DNA of 64,000 bases from NCBI RefSeq assembly GCF_023101765.2, contig NC_064237.1, positions 6,419,649 through 6,483,648 on the forward strand, in the 5' to 3' direction. Shown here piece by piece: positions 1 through 12,000 of this stretch. Source of the stretch: Spodoptera frugiperda (Eukaryota; Arthropoda; Insecta; Lepidoptera; Noctuidae). Below the pieces are notes generated by a model. It was not told where the DNA came from. It saw only the letters and a program-made list of their open reading frames with translations, and searched no databases. The translations under genes were made by a program, and so were the position numbers. Numbering within the stretch: the first letter of the stretch is position 1; each line of letters opens with the position of its first letter.

Positions 1-346
1 AAATATCTATTGGACCCAAATACGGCAAAGCCCATAATAATTAAGGAGATCCCTCTATTGAGCTACTGCTGTTGAGCAGAATAAAACTGAAAAATAAAGA
101 TTTTTTTCTACGTATTTTTCCAGGATAAAAAGTAACCTATTTTATGTCCAGGATAATAAGTTAATTATACCAAGTTTCATCGAAATCAAACCGTTAGTTT
201 TCACGTGATGCCTGAACATATATAGACAGACAGACAAAAAAATAATAATCACATATTTGGGTTTGGTATCGACCCAGTAGCACCCTGCTATTTATTTTTT
301 CTATATTTTCAATGAACAGAATTGACCCTTCTACAGATTTATTATA
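1..346 (-). mobile_element. Helitron-like element (family 2b), cut by the window edge
   Basis: Read on the minus strand it starts TATAATAAATCTGTAGAAGG and matches the 2b part of the composites at 6.5-6.8 and 41.7-42.1 kb (shared AACGGTT, CATCACGTGAAAAC and GGGTCCAATAGATATTT motifs). The first bases of the consensus are missing at 346, where it abuts another Helitron. The 3' end is off the window. Confidence 0.7.
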
Positions 347-1461
347 GCCCGCGACTTCGTTCGTGTGGAATAGTGACTTCCGGCAAATTTTTGGTTTTAA
401 CCACATAGTTCCCGATTTCGCGGGATCTCTTCAAAAATGAGATGTGGAAAATATTCTAGGGAACTCCTCAAAAATCAACATAATGAGCTCTGCGTTTGAA
501 TTTAATAGATGTATACTCACTTCGGGCATTGAAAAAATAGTTTAAAAACGCACTTAAACTAAAGAAATATTATAATCTTTCCGAACTTAAGATGAAAACT
601 AACTTAAAACTAAAGAATTAAAGAAAGCTACGAATTACGAATTTATAACAATTAAAAAAGAAATTATATTACAACCTATCCTCAATGCTATAATACCAAG
701 CCAAACCAAGCTTAAACTAAATAATTTAAAAGAAACGACTTAAATCTAATTAATTTATAAATTATAGACTTACAATTTTATTAAACAAACTAACTACAGT
801 AACTACTAATAATCGATATCAAACTAAACCTACGTTAAATAATTTAACCAGGAAAACCCAACAAATAAACTTTTTAATAGACAAATACAACGAAACCAAT
901 TTAGAATATACGAAACAGCAGGACCACTGCAGACAAATAATCATACGACTTATAGTACACTATTTCCACAACAGTACCGAAGCGCTCGGCCGATACCCAA
1001 CAAATACTAATAATAAAAACGATAGAAAACAAATAAAAACTATCCTATGTCCTTTCTAAGGTTCTAAACTATATCTGTACCAAATTTCAACCAAATCCGT
1101 CAAATAGTTGCGGAGATTAATGGTATAAGCATAGAATGTTCGACGTGATTCTTTAATTTGACATAACTTTTTTATTTATGAACCGATTGACATGAAACAA
1201 ACACTAAATGTAAATTTAAGCATCCCACAATATATTCGTGAAAACCGCATCCAACTCGGATCAGCCGTTTCTGAGATTAGCGCGCACAGACGAACAGACA
1301 AACAGACAAACAGACAAACAGACAAACAGACAAACAGACAAAAAAAAAGTTAATTACATTTTTGGGTTCGACATCGACATAACAATAACCCCTGCTATTT
1401 TTTTTATTTTTATTTTCAATGTACAGACAGCACTTTTCTACGATTTTATTATATGTATTGA
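347..1461 (-). mobile_element. Helitron-like element (family 1), near full length
   Basis: It runs alongside the element at 39,769-41,115 in opposite orientation: same 5' start (ACATATAATAAAATCG), same internal (AACAGAC)n tract at about 1,285-1,340, same 3' part with AACGAAGTCGCGGGC. The terminal AAAAGCTAG is missing at 347. No transposase is encoded, so it is non-autonomous. Confidence 0.75.
1287..1341. repeat. Simple repeat (CAGACAAA)n
   Basis: Tandem copies of an 8-base CAGACAAA unit inside the family 1 Helitron. The same tract occurs at 39,895-39,962 (opposite strand) and 46,360-46,412, so it is part of the element. Confidence 0.8.
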
Positions 1462-1554
1462 TGATTGATGTATGTTAACCTGATACCCTTACTTATGATC
1501 TGCCGAGCCGACAGCTAACAGTAACCTGTTCATAAGCTACATACATAGTCAGTT

Positions 1555-2190
1555 GTCAAACACACAAACAGATTAGATACCCACATAGGTATACAGTCAT
1601 GTAACTCAGACAGCACATCAAGCTACCCATCATTCTATACTAGATATGCTACTATCTGTCCTGAATTTTATGGCTACTGAGAAAGATAAGCTAGTATGCA
1701 TCACTTCAACGTAAACGCGGAGCTCATTCTGCTCATTTTTAAGGAGTTCCCTGGATTATCTTCCACATTTATGGTCAGACTTTAAAAACAATTATATGGG
1801 ACCACACTGCCATCGTACTCTTTCAAATACAAAAAGAATTTCTCAAATCGGACTATAACTGCCAGAGATATGCATTTGTCAAACACAAACAGATTAGGTA
1901 CCTACATACACATGTAAATCAGACAGCACATCAAGCTACCCATCATTCTATACCAGATATGCTACTATCTGTCCTGAATTGTATGGTTACTCAGAAAGAT
2001 AAGCTAATATACATCACTTAAACTCAAACGCAGAGCATATTCTGTTCATTTTTGAGGAGTTCCCTGGATTATCTTCCACATTTATGGTCAGACTTTAAAA
2101 AAATTTTCATGGGACCACACGGACATCGTACTCTTTCAAACACAAAAAGAATTTCTCAAATCGGTCTATAACTGACGGAGATATCGATTA
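1555..2190 (+). repeat. Tandem direct duplication of a ~320-bp unit
   Basis: Unit 1 (1,555-1,877) and unit 2 (1,878 to about 2,190) share the order GTCAAACACA, ACAGCACATCAAGCTACCC, GCTACTATCTGTCC, GATTATCTTCCACATTTATG and AATTTCTCAAATCGG with scattered substitutions. Unit 2 runs into a LINE 3' tail, so the duplication probably lies within an RTE-like LINE. Confidence 0.75.
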
Positions 2191-2272
2191 ACATACATAA
2201 AAAAAAAAAAAAAAAAAAATACGGTCGAATTGAGAACCTCCTCCTTTTTTTGAAGTCGGTTAAAAAACAAAA
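2190..2272 (+). mobile_element. 3' end of an RTE-like LINE
   Basis: ATATCGATTAACATACAT is followed by an A tract, then GGTCGAATTGAGAACC, CTCCTCCTTTTTTTGAAG and TCGGTTAAAA, a 3' tail I recognise as common in lepidopteran genomes. The minus-strand frame across it is not a gene. Confidence 0.6.
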
Positions 2273-2398
2273 TACCGCAGCCATTGGATGCAGCAGTGGA
2301 CGTCCTGTGACTGATACGATAATATCATATAATACAAAAATAATATAATATTTAATTCTAATTTCAAACAATGATACAAAATTATACACGTTCAACAA

Positions 2399-2404
2399 TT
2401 TATT
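2399..2404 (-). terminator. Poly-A signal of ODAD4
   Basis: AATAAA on the minus strand about 100 bp after the ODAD4 stop codon, a usual spacing for a short 3' UTR. Confidence 0.55.
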
Positions 2405-2502
2405 AATCAGTTGATTTTACAATTTGTTAGTAACTTTTTCAAATAATAAGTATTAAATGATTAAAAATGGCAAAATACCATTTTCAAAATAAAAAGCTAG
2501 TA

Positions 2503-2659
2503 TCAAAAATCAAAGTCCTGGAATCCTAAAGTACGATTAGGTTTTCTGGTCATTTTAGTTGGTTGTGGACCTTTAGGCATAATGGACAGTCTCCTATGAA
2601 TGGCACGTGATGCGTTCGCACTCTCTTCAACTCTAGCTCCGGGCATTATGGAGAAGCGT
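2503..2659 (-). CDS. ODAD4: ODAD4 exon 12 (terminal exon)
   Basis: Acceptor TTTTTTTGCAG at 2660. The two bases left by exon 11 plus the first base here form an Arg codon. The frame then runs 51 codons to TGA at 2503-2505. The tail is basic and low in complexity (RRLSIMPKGPQP, ending FQDFDF). Confidence 0.75.
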
Positions 2660-5600
2660 CTGCAAAAAAACATGATTCTAGTAATAACGATAGAGTAAAA
2701 TACAATTTGTCACCAACCCTACACTTCTTGTGGGTGTCGACTAAGGAACTACATAACTGACAAAGACGGGGCCTCAGCGCTTTCTGATAAATCGATCTAC
2801 AACTTGCCTGCCAAGCACGGAGGTTATGGCAAATCTACCCCAAAGGAGATAAAATAGGGGATTTAACTTTGTATAAAGCGATCGGCCTGAGACTTTTCAT
2901 GCATATTGCTACCAAGACGTGGGACGTGGCATCCCCTAAGATATTAATATGATAAATTCCATTAATAATAATACTTTCTAACGCAATCGAAGTCGCAGGC
3001 AAAAGCTAGTAATAATATAAACAACTATATCACAAAATGACGGGTGTAACTAAATCCGTAGGGTTGCCAATGATACGAAGGAGTTTGACAAACGTTAGGT
3101 CCTGATAAGCCCCAGTCAGACATCGGGTCTAAACAAGAATATCGCATCACTCAGGCTTCGAGGTTGTAGGTATTATCTTCAATTAAAATACTGTAATCCC
3201 GACTAATCTGGCTAAGATTCAGTGACCCTGAATTGTTGTTAATTTTGTTTCAAGGTTAGAAGAGTAAAGTACTCAGGTTACGTTAGTAAAATGATCGTAA
3301 GTCTGTACATTATTAATTATAAAGAAGAAAGATTTGAATGTTTTTATACATAGATTTATTTCTTACGCGGGAAAGCCATGATTTGACAGAAGTGGGTTAG
3401 CTATACCTGAAGTTTTAGAAAAACTAAGCGTAAAATTACGCGTATGTTGTAGTTCGCCGTATGAGTGAGAAGAACATCGGATTCCCAATACTCCCCCACT
3501 CTCATTCCATCCTATTCTCAAAAAGTCTGGTAACACACTTATAACTAATTCCTCTGGTGTGACGGGAACCTAAAACGTTTTTTAATATACAAAGAAAAGG
3601 TCATTAACCTGCTGACTGGTATATTAGACATCCTCTTGAACAGATGTCTGGCGGCAGATCGTAAGTCATCATCTTGCATCAAGCTCACCAAATCTTTCTC
3701 GCGTTTCTCTAAAGGAGCATCCGAGGCGATCACTTCACCTTCCAAAGAAACGTTGACACACTGAAAATAATGGATTTTAAATTCTATGGCTCTAAATCGA
3801 AGGTTCGTTTTCAGTTGACCTTCATTTGAGAATGCCTTTAAAGTGGATGTCATGTAATAAACTATTGTTATTATTTTGAAAAATATATTTAACAAAGAGT
3901 TCTAAGATTTCTTAAGAACTAAATTACCTTACTACTTCTGTAACAAATTACCTTATTACAGAAGAAGCCAAAAGTAATTTTGTAAACTAAATTGTACTAG
4001 ATTTGTGTAAGAAAAACGAGTTAAAAAGTTATTTTCTCCGTTTAGAAACAAAAACATATCGAGGCATAAAATTCTCCGTATTAAAATTTTCCTGAAGTTC
4101 GTTTCTTTTTACTTTTTTTCTGCTCTCGGACTGCCAGCTTACGGACGCCATGTAGCACTTAGCTTATCAAAAACGAATTACGAGAACATTTAAAGCAACA
4201 TTTTTTTAGGACCCGTGTGTTAAAATTTTTAAGAGATTAAGTACAGTTATAATTTGATACAAAAATAATAATTTTCAATGTTTTGAGGGCTTTTTCCTTT
4301 GTGCATTTTATGGCCGGAATCAGTTCAAAAACCATTGTTAAGTTAACCAAGCTATTAAAAATAAATCTTACTTAAAGGTAAAAAAGAAAACACAAAAGAA
4401 AACTCTTAACCCCCCAACAAGAGACAATCAGCGCAGAAACCGTTAAAACGTTTAATTACTTTCAAAATTCGAACAATGTATTCTCTGCGGTATAGAGTTA
4501 GACAACCTACTCTTTTCTGTCAAATTACTTTATTCAATTTTGAACTTTAATCTTTTTAATATAAAGTCGAAAATCGAATGAAAAATTGACAGACTGGAAT
4601 AGGTTGAGATGCTGGTGTCTCTACAATGTTCGGTAAAGTAGGTATTTAAGTTTTAAGGCGCTTACAGTGTCATAGAAGTCGGCCACTTCACCGTAGCCGT
4701 AGGAGCGGGCGAGACCCGCGGCTTCTAGAAGTACTGCTCGGGCTTCGGGCCGGTTATTCTGCAGGAGATGGCAGCGAGCCAATAGGAACTGCGCGTTTAA
4801 AAGCCACGAACGCTGATTGGATGCTTTAGCCTCTGTTGAGTTTGAAAGTTGTTAATTTTATGACCGCTGTGCTAATGTGAGCGTGAGTTAAGTATAAGTA
4901 CACTACCATAGATATACAAAGTACTCTGTGAAGTACACAGTCATGTAAAAATAATAATAAATGTTTGAATTTATCACTCATTCTTCTATTTATAGTAAAA
5001 GTTAACATTTACAGATGAGTCTTCGAATGAATACCCAGTAAAATATGTAAATTCAAAGTTTATCTAAAGAGGGCTATTTTAAAATGAAAGCTACCAAATC
5101 GATTCAAAGTCACGAAGCGTTTTCTAAAATGGTAGCGAAGATTTAAAGGTTTTCTGGGCTTTGGCTACTGAAAGATAATCTAAAACATGGTTGTGGGAGG
5201 CCTGTCAACGTTTCAACAAGCCATTCAGTTAAAAGTTATCGAATTATTAAATTAAAATCTTAAGTCCTTTTACCGATGTCTAGTGATTTACATGATTAAG
5301 TTTGTACAATTTTTTATTTAGCTTTGAATGTATGTATTGTTCCTGAGTACGATACACTGCGATCTATTAGATGGGCTGTAGTCGTAAGTAACGATGACGT
5401 CATAATATCTTTGAGTCAATTAAGTTCGGTTAGATCGCTTAATGGGGCGTAGTTTAGCCTATTGTGTTGATACGGTTACTGAGATGATATGTCGTGGACA
5501 TGGTGTGACGGCCGACGGCACGAAAATGTGCATTGATTCTAATTCATAATCAAAACTCAATTGGCGCCGCGATATATTTATGTATGAATAAATGAATTGG

Positions 5601-5977
5601 TGTAAAGTGGAATCTTGCAGCTTAAAATTTGAAGTAGATGTCTACAACCGATTTGGCTGATATTTCGTATACACGTTTAATTTACATGACCATCAGCTTT
5701 TATAGATATATTTATATTACAAGTATCTCTATTTCTTTTGTAAACTCACTAAATTATACATTATATTATACACTAAATTATAATTATATCATGTATGTAT
5801 TATGAATTCCATAATAATAATTCACAACAAGCAACTCTTCTGAGTACTTATTACACAATCTATACTTATAATAAATCTGTAGAGAGGTCAATTCTGTACA
5901 TGAAATATATTTCCAAAATAACTATCAGCGGGTGATTAGTGATCGATACTGACGCCAAAAATGCAATCAGATTTTTT

Positions 5978-6018
<41 letters not shown>

Positions 6019-9000
6019 ATGTTCTTTATAGAAACAAAAACCACTCGACAGATTTCAACGAAACTTGGTACAATTGTTCTTCATACTCCTGGGCAGGTTA
6101 TAGTATACTTTTCATCACGCTACAATCAATAGGAGCAGAGCAGTGAAGGGAAATGTTGGGAAAACAGGAGAACTTACTCCATTTTTTAAACTTCCGTCGC
6201 GTGTGCAGCCTTAATGGTTAAAGCTACACAGAAATAATGTATGGCGGAAATGTTCTCCTTAAAATTGTTAAAAAAATATTCCTAGACAGCAAATGTCTAT
6301 CTCTTATGGTTGACTCACAATAACACTTATAACTCCCGATAGCTTAGCAGTTCGGAGCTTTCTGATTATATTTGTCTACTCTTACAAACGTAAGAGTAGA
6401 CAAATATAATCAGAAGTGTTATAAACATAAATCAGAGAGTGTTATAAACATAACACTCTCATTCATACATTCATATTACTAAATCTGTAGAAGGGTCAAT
6501 TCTGTACATTGAAAATATTGAAAGAAAAGCATCACGTGAAAACTAACGGTTCTATTTTGATGAAACTTGGTATAATATACCTTATTATCCTGGCCATAAA
6601 ATAGTATACTCTTTATCCTGGAAAAATACGTAGAAAAAAAATCTTAATTTTTAAGTTTTATTCTACAGAACGCGAGCTCAACAGCAGTAGCTCAATAGAG
6701 GGATCGCCTTAATTATTATGGGCCTCGCCGTATTTGGGTCCAATAGATATTTATAAGATGACTTCCACACAAAGATCGACATCCGCGCGGACGGAGTCGC
6801 GGGCGGAAGCTAGTTATTGAATAATTTCGCAGCGCAACGAGCGCCTCCATATCAGATATATAGATTCTCTCCTTATATACTTTATACACACAATATGAAA
6901 GTATTTAATGTAAATAAATCTTTCCCTGCGGTAGGCAACGTTGCAAAGTTTATTCATTACCTTAATGCATTCAGCGTAGACCTACGAATTCCGAGATTGA
7001 CCTGCGTTTCCATTTACTCATCATACGAATGTGTATTAGAGGGTCTAAGCCGAGTTTTGGCATCGGTTTTTTTATGAAAACTGTCTGTAGAAATATAGTG
7101 TCCGAAACATATACAAAAGTTTAGTGTAGCCAAATAAAATATTAAAGTATCGAAATTGTATATCACTTAGGTTCCAAAACACTTTTCGTATAAAATATGA
7201 CTAAGTTAGAACGAAACTCTTGCTTGGCCTCTGATGCCTTTGACTTTATGTTCCTCATACTTTCAACCCTGTCTATGCTAACACGACTTTCGAATCTATA
7301 CAAACTGAATTATAATAACAGGATAAAAGCGACATAAAGACCCTTTGTGTAAATATTTTCATTGAAAAAATTCCAACAATTTGTGAATAAAAAAGACATT
7401 CCATTCGATCGTAGTCGACTAATTTATTTCTTGGAATCAACGACCCGTTCACTGGCCTATAAATCCCCGGAACACAAGTATTTTAGTGCTAACAAAGTGA
7501 TAAATTCCATTCTACTGAATGTGCCTTACCGGTTTGACATTTGGTCGCGTAAACTCTTGCTTTTAACGGTTGCTTTGTATCGACATTGAGACGAGCAAGT
7601 TCATGCAACAAGTAACATCGTTCAGACTCTCGTGTGCTCATCGACAATGCTCGTTCTAAAGTACGAATGCGAACTCTGAGAACAAAACAAAATTTATTGT
7701 ATGAAGATACACGGTAGTATTTTGCACCTTGTTGACATCAAAATTAGGACTCATGTAGGTACTACACTTACAATTCTAGTAGAACCTTAGAATTTAGAAC
7801 CAATTTCGTAATTTGATCATTTATTTTAATTTGCCTATGAGAAACTTAAAAAAAAAAATGCATTGTAAAAGAAAAACATACCGACTTTGAATGTCTTCAT
7901 TGCTTTTTTTTAAGAATACAACTCTTACCTACAATTAAATTTACATTTCTAAGGTTATTCAAAAACACCATTTCATTTCATTGTTTTAATAAAAATGAAG
8001 ACAATAAGATATACGAAGAGATTACGTACATTTAGAAAGCATATTATTTTTAATGACACGTTATCTAAAGGCATATAAGGGAGGAGATAAGCCACCACAG
8101 ACATTAAATAACATAAAACGACAGGGTGGGACTACTGCCGGCTAAGCGACGGTTTCAGATAAAAGGTCGAATTAATTAAAGAAAGTTAGGTCAAGGCAAA
8201 CGTTACGTAACCTATTCAGTCTAGTTTCATACGAGACACCAAGTGTGCTCTCATTTTATATGCCTCGTTTTAAGCCTGAGAAAGTTACATTTGCTCAGAT
8301 AAAAGCATAATAATCTTGAGGAGTCATTATAATTAAACCCTCTTTTCATTTGAAATGTGTTCCGAATTCATTTTAAATACTCATCAAGGTTTTCTTTGAT
8401 GTATACCACCTTAACACAATTCGTAACGTTAAGCCGTTGGGTCTATTGGTTACAGATGTAAGTGGAATACTAATCTCACTTGGCGTCCCGAGGCGGAGCT
8501 GGCGGTCGCACCCGGAGCACGGAGTCGCGACTCGGCTCACGAGACACCGTCATGCCCAGAAGAATAAACGCCCTTCGTTCCCGATCCGCCTCGCTCATAT
8601 TTGCTCGAACACGTTTCTGAACATAAAATAAGAAAGATTTTTCACGGTCTACGTGACTTGGCAAACAAGCTCTATTAAAGTTCCCAGCTTCGTAATGTCC
8701 ATGGCTACACAATTTATAAAATAATGCAGCGATGGACCTACCTGGTCCAGGAAAGCGTTTCCAACAATATCGTGAAGCTCTTGCAAGAATTTATCTTTTC
8801 CCGGTAATAAGTTGGCTGGTTTCCTTGTTATTTGTTCCATTCCGAACTCGGCTTGCTCCAAACACTTGGCGGTATCTCGTTCCTCGTAAATGGATTGAGC
8901 TGTCTGTATGAGGCGGCGTGCGTCGGTGGCGTGTTGCTTTTGCGTGTGCGTCAATTGCTCCTTCCGCGCGCGTGACAAGCGGGCCCGGGCAGCCGCCCCT

Positions 9001-12000
9001 AGTGCTCGAGCAGCATAAAGAGGCCTTCGCTCACGTAAGACAGCCTGATTCATATTAAACAAACGATCAGAACTTACAAAGCTAACATAAGAAATACGAA
9101 ATATCTGAATTATAATATGTTCCAGCCTTTCAAAGCGACGTGACAGGCTTACGCAATTTAAATGATAATATCTGTCTGAAAAAATGGACTGAGCCAGCAA
9201 AATAGCATCTAAATATTACTGGAATACGAGGATAACGCCTACTGCCATTGTACATTGTGTTAAAAATTGCTATTGTTATTCAATTAAGCTTATATTCTCG
9301 TTTCGAATTTTGTGAATACTGAATCTACTACAGGGTAAGATAACAATCTGTACAAGTGCTATAAATTACAATTTACTCGGCCATTTATAAAGAGCAGCGG
9401 CGAGCAATATATTACATTTTGTGGGTTAACAGGTCACAGTTTAATTTTATTGAATTAGATAGTGTGAGCGTACTTGTCGTTTCTCGACGTCGGCGAGCGC
9501 CTTGTGGGCCAGTTCTTGCAGCTTTAGAGATCCTTGTTTATTGGCAGAGACCAATCGTTCGTCCTTACATAAGGCAGTTAAGAAATATTTGTCATGTGCC
9601 ATTCGCTCCAAATATTTCGAAGCCATTAAACGGGAGATTTGTTCGGCTCTCTGTTTTTCCGCGCGGGATATTTCTTGGACCTAGAATTACGGTTATTGCC
9701 AACATATTTTTTATTTCTCGTTGTAAACAAAGACGTATCTGCACTTTAGTAAACGAGGTATAGACGTTCTTTATACGGAAGTGCTATAATAAATCCTTAC
9801 ACATATTTATAGCATAACAATTTATTTTGACAAAATGGTGGTCGTAAAGTGAATTAATAGGTAACTACAAGGTCGGAAACATTTTGTAATAAATTAAAGG
9901 GACACAGTAATTTTACTTAAAAGGTATTTTGTTTTTGATTGATATACCAAAACACTGTGCAACATTGCAAAAAAGTAAAATGACTTAACAACTTTTTTAA
10001 TATAAATGATACAGCATGGGTACAACAACCAACAAACATTTATCATAATAAATACTCAACATTTAAAACAACAAAGTAGTTTGTCGTACTTTGGTCATTT
10101 TATGCATAGCTCGCTGGGGGTTGTGAAATATGGGGAAAGTTTTGAACCTGTTGTTCCTTCTGTGGTTGCATACGTCGGGGCCGAAGTAAGGCATTAGGTG
10201 CATCCTCATCGAGGGACTGTCGCTTTATCTCCATGTTCTTAAGCAGTGTTACAGCGGTGTGCAACACATCGCTTGCCGTCTTCCCAGCACATTCCCGTAC
10301 CTAATATAAGTAATAAGTTGTTTTTAGTTTATTTTTTTATGTTATTTATTTTCTATTTTTTTTCCTGTTTTTATATAAGAATAATTCATGAATGTTTTTA
10401 TTACTTTTATATTTGTTTTAATAATTAAATAATAATTGATAATTATTATCGTTTTGTTTTTTTTTTGGTGCATCGTGCCCGGTGCAAAATAAACATTTTT
10501 TCTTTCTTTCTTTCTTTTCTTTCCTAATTGTAAGAAATGTAATTAGTAAAATTGGAACGCAACCGGAGTAGTTCCGATTATTGCCGCTTCACGGCGCCAC
10601 TCTCTCTCTCTTCTACGTAATGGCGGATACGTTAGTTTAAAATACCGTTTGTAAATCTTTTAATAATTAATATAGAACTTCGTACTAATATCAGTGCTTT
10701 ATTTCAAAAACCTCCTACATGGTAGCAGAGCGTGGTTTCAGGAAATAAAGTTATATCAGAAAGTACGAAGTTTCTCCGAAAGAAAACGTGTTGAGTACAG
10801 CGAGGTTAAGTTCTACAGAAAAACGTGGTCAGGATGAATTCGCATTCGCACATGTTCCATATAGAGAAATTGAACGGCCGCGACAATTTTGCTACCTGGA
10901 AATTCTCAGCAAGAACGTATCTCGAACACGAGGGTTTATGGAATTGCGTAGAACCCAAGGAAGGACAAGAAATTGACCCGGCAAAGGATATCTTGGCCAA
11001 GTCCAAACTGATCCTATTAGTCAATTCTCAGAACTACGTACACATACAAGACTGTAAGACCGCGAAAGAAGTATGGACCAACCTACACAAAGCATTCGAT
11101 GACAACGGGCTCACCAGAAAAGTGGGTTTACTCAAAGAGTTAATAAACACATCGCTGGAGTCTAGCAGTGGCATCGAGGAGTATGTGAGTAAAATCATGA
11201 ACGCAGCACATAAATTACGTAACATTGAATTTGATGTTAATGACGAGTGGCTAGGTACTTTAATGTTGGCCGGTCTACCTGATCAGTACAAACCCATGAT
11301 CATGGGACTCGAAAATTCAGGAGTCACAATCAGCGCAGACCTCATTAAGACCAAGCTTTTACAAGAAGTCGTTTCTACAGATACAAATAATGCACTTTAT
11401 TCACATACTAAAAAGGGAAAGTTTAATTCACATAAGGCGAAGCCAACCAAGGGTCCCCGGTGTTACAACTGCAATGGTTATGGGCACTTAGCAAAGTACT
11501 GCACAGACAAAGGGAGAAGAGAGCCACATAAGCAAGAAAAATCCAGTTTTGCTGCAGCATTTTCAGCAACTGTCGGTGAAATTAAGCAACTATGGTATAT
11601 AGATTCCGGAGCATCCATGCATATGTGTGGCAACAGAGAATGGATGTACAATCTAAGAGCGCCTCTTGTTAAGAGTATAACAGTTGCTAACAGTGAGCCG
11701 CTGTCTGTAAAAGGAACTGGTGAAATAAATGTGAACCTTTCACAAGGAAGTACAATACAGTTGAAAAATGTGTTACATGTACCCGGACTTGCAGCAAATT
11801 TAATATCAGTGAGCACTATTACAAAGAGTGGATACAGAGTGATCTTCAATGAAAAAGGTTGCAATATCAATGATGCCAGTGGAAAGCTCATATGCTCAGC
11901 TACGCTGATAAATAAACTCTATGTGCTGGATATGCAGGCAACGGAGGAAAGTGTTCATTTAGCTTCCAGTCTTGTAAGTTCTAATAATATAAGACTGTGG

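Noticed and set aside
1238..1468. Frames containing repeated 'NRQTDKQT' (also at 39,854 and 46,265)
   Set aside because: They read through the simple repeat of the family 1 Helitron, and occur once per copy.
5961..6146. Frames with 'SVCLSVCLSVCL' (also at 41,192 and 46,349)
   Set aside because: Translation of (GTCT)n inside Helitron copies.
7362..7589. Plus-strand frame of 75 codons
   Set aside because: It overlaps ODAD4 exon 9 on the other strand; no motif or splice context on the plus strand.
8476..8712. A 78-codon minus-strand frame ending in TGA at 8,476
   Set aside because: The part from 8,616 to 8,480 is ODAD4 exon 8. The stop lies beyond a good GTGAGA donor, and using that donor restores the phase with exon 9.
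9419..9763. Plus-strand frame of 114 codons
   Set aside because: Antisense shadow of ODAD4 exon 6, which has splice sites and family similarity on the minus strand.
11478..11891. Minus-strand frames inside the copia element
   Set aside because: Shadows of the gag-pol frame.
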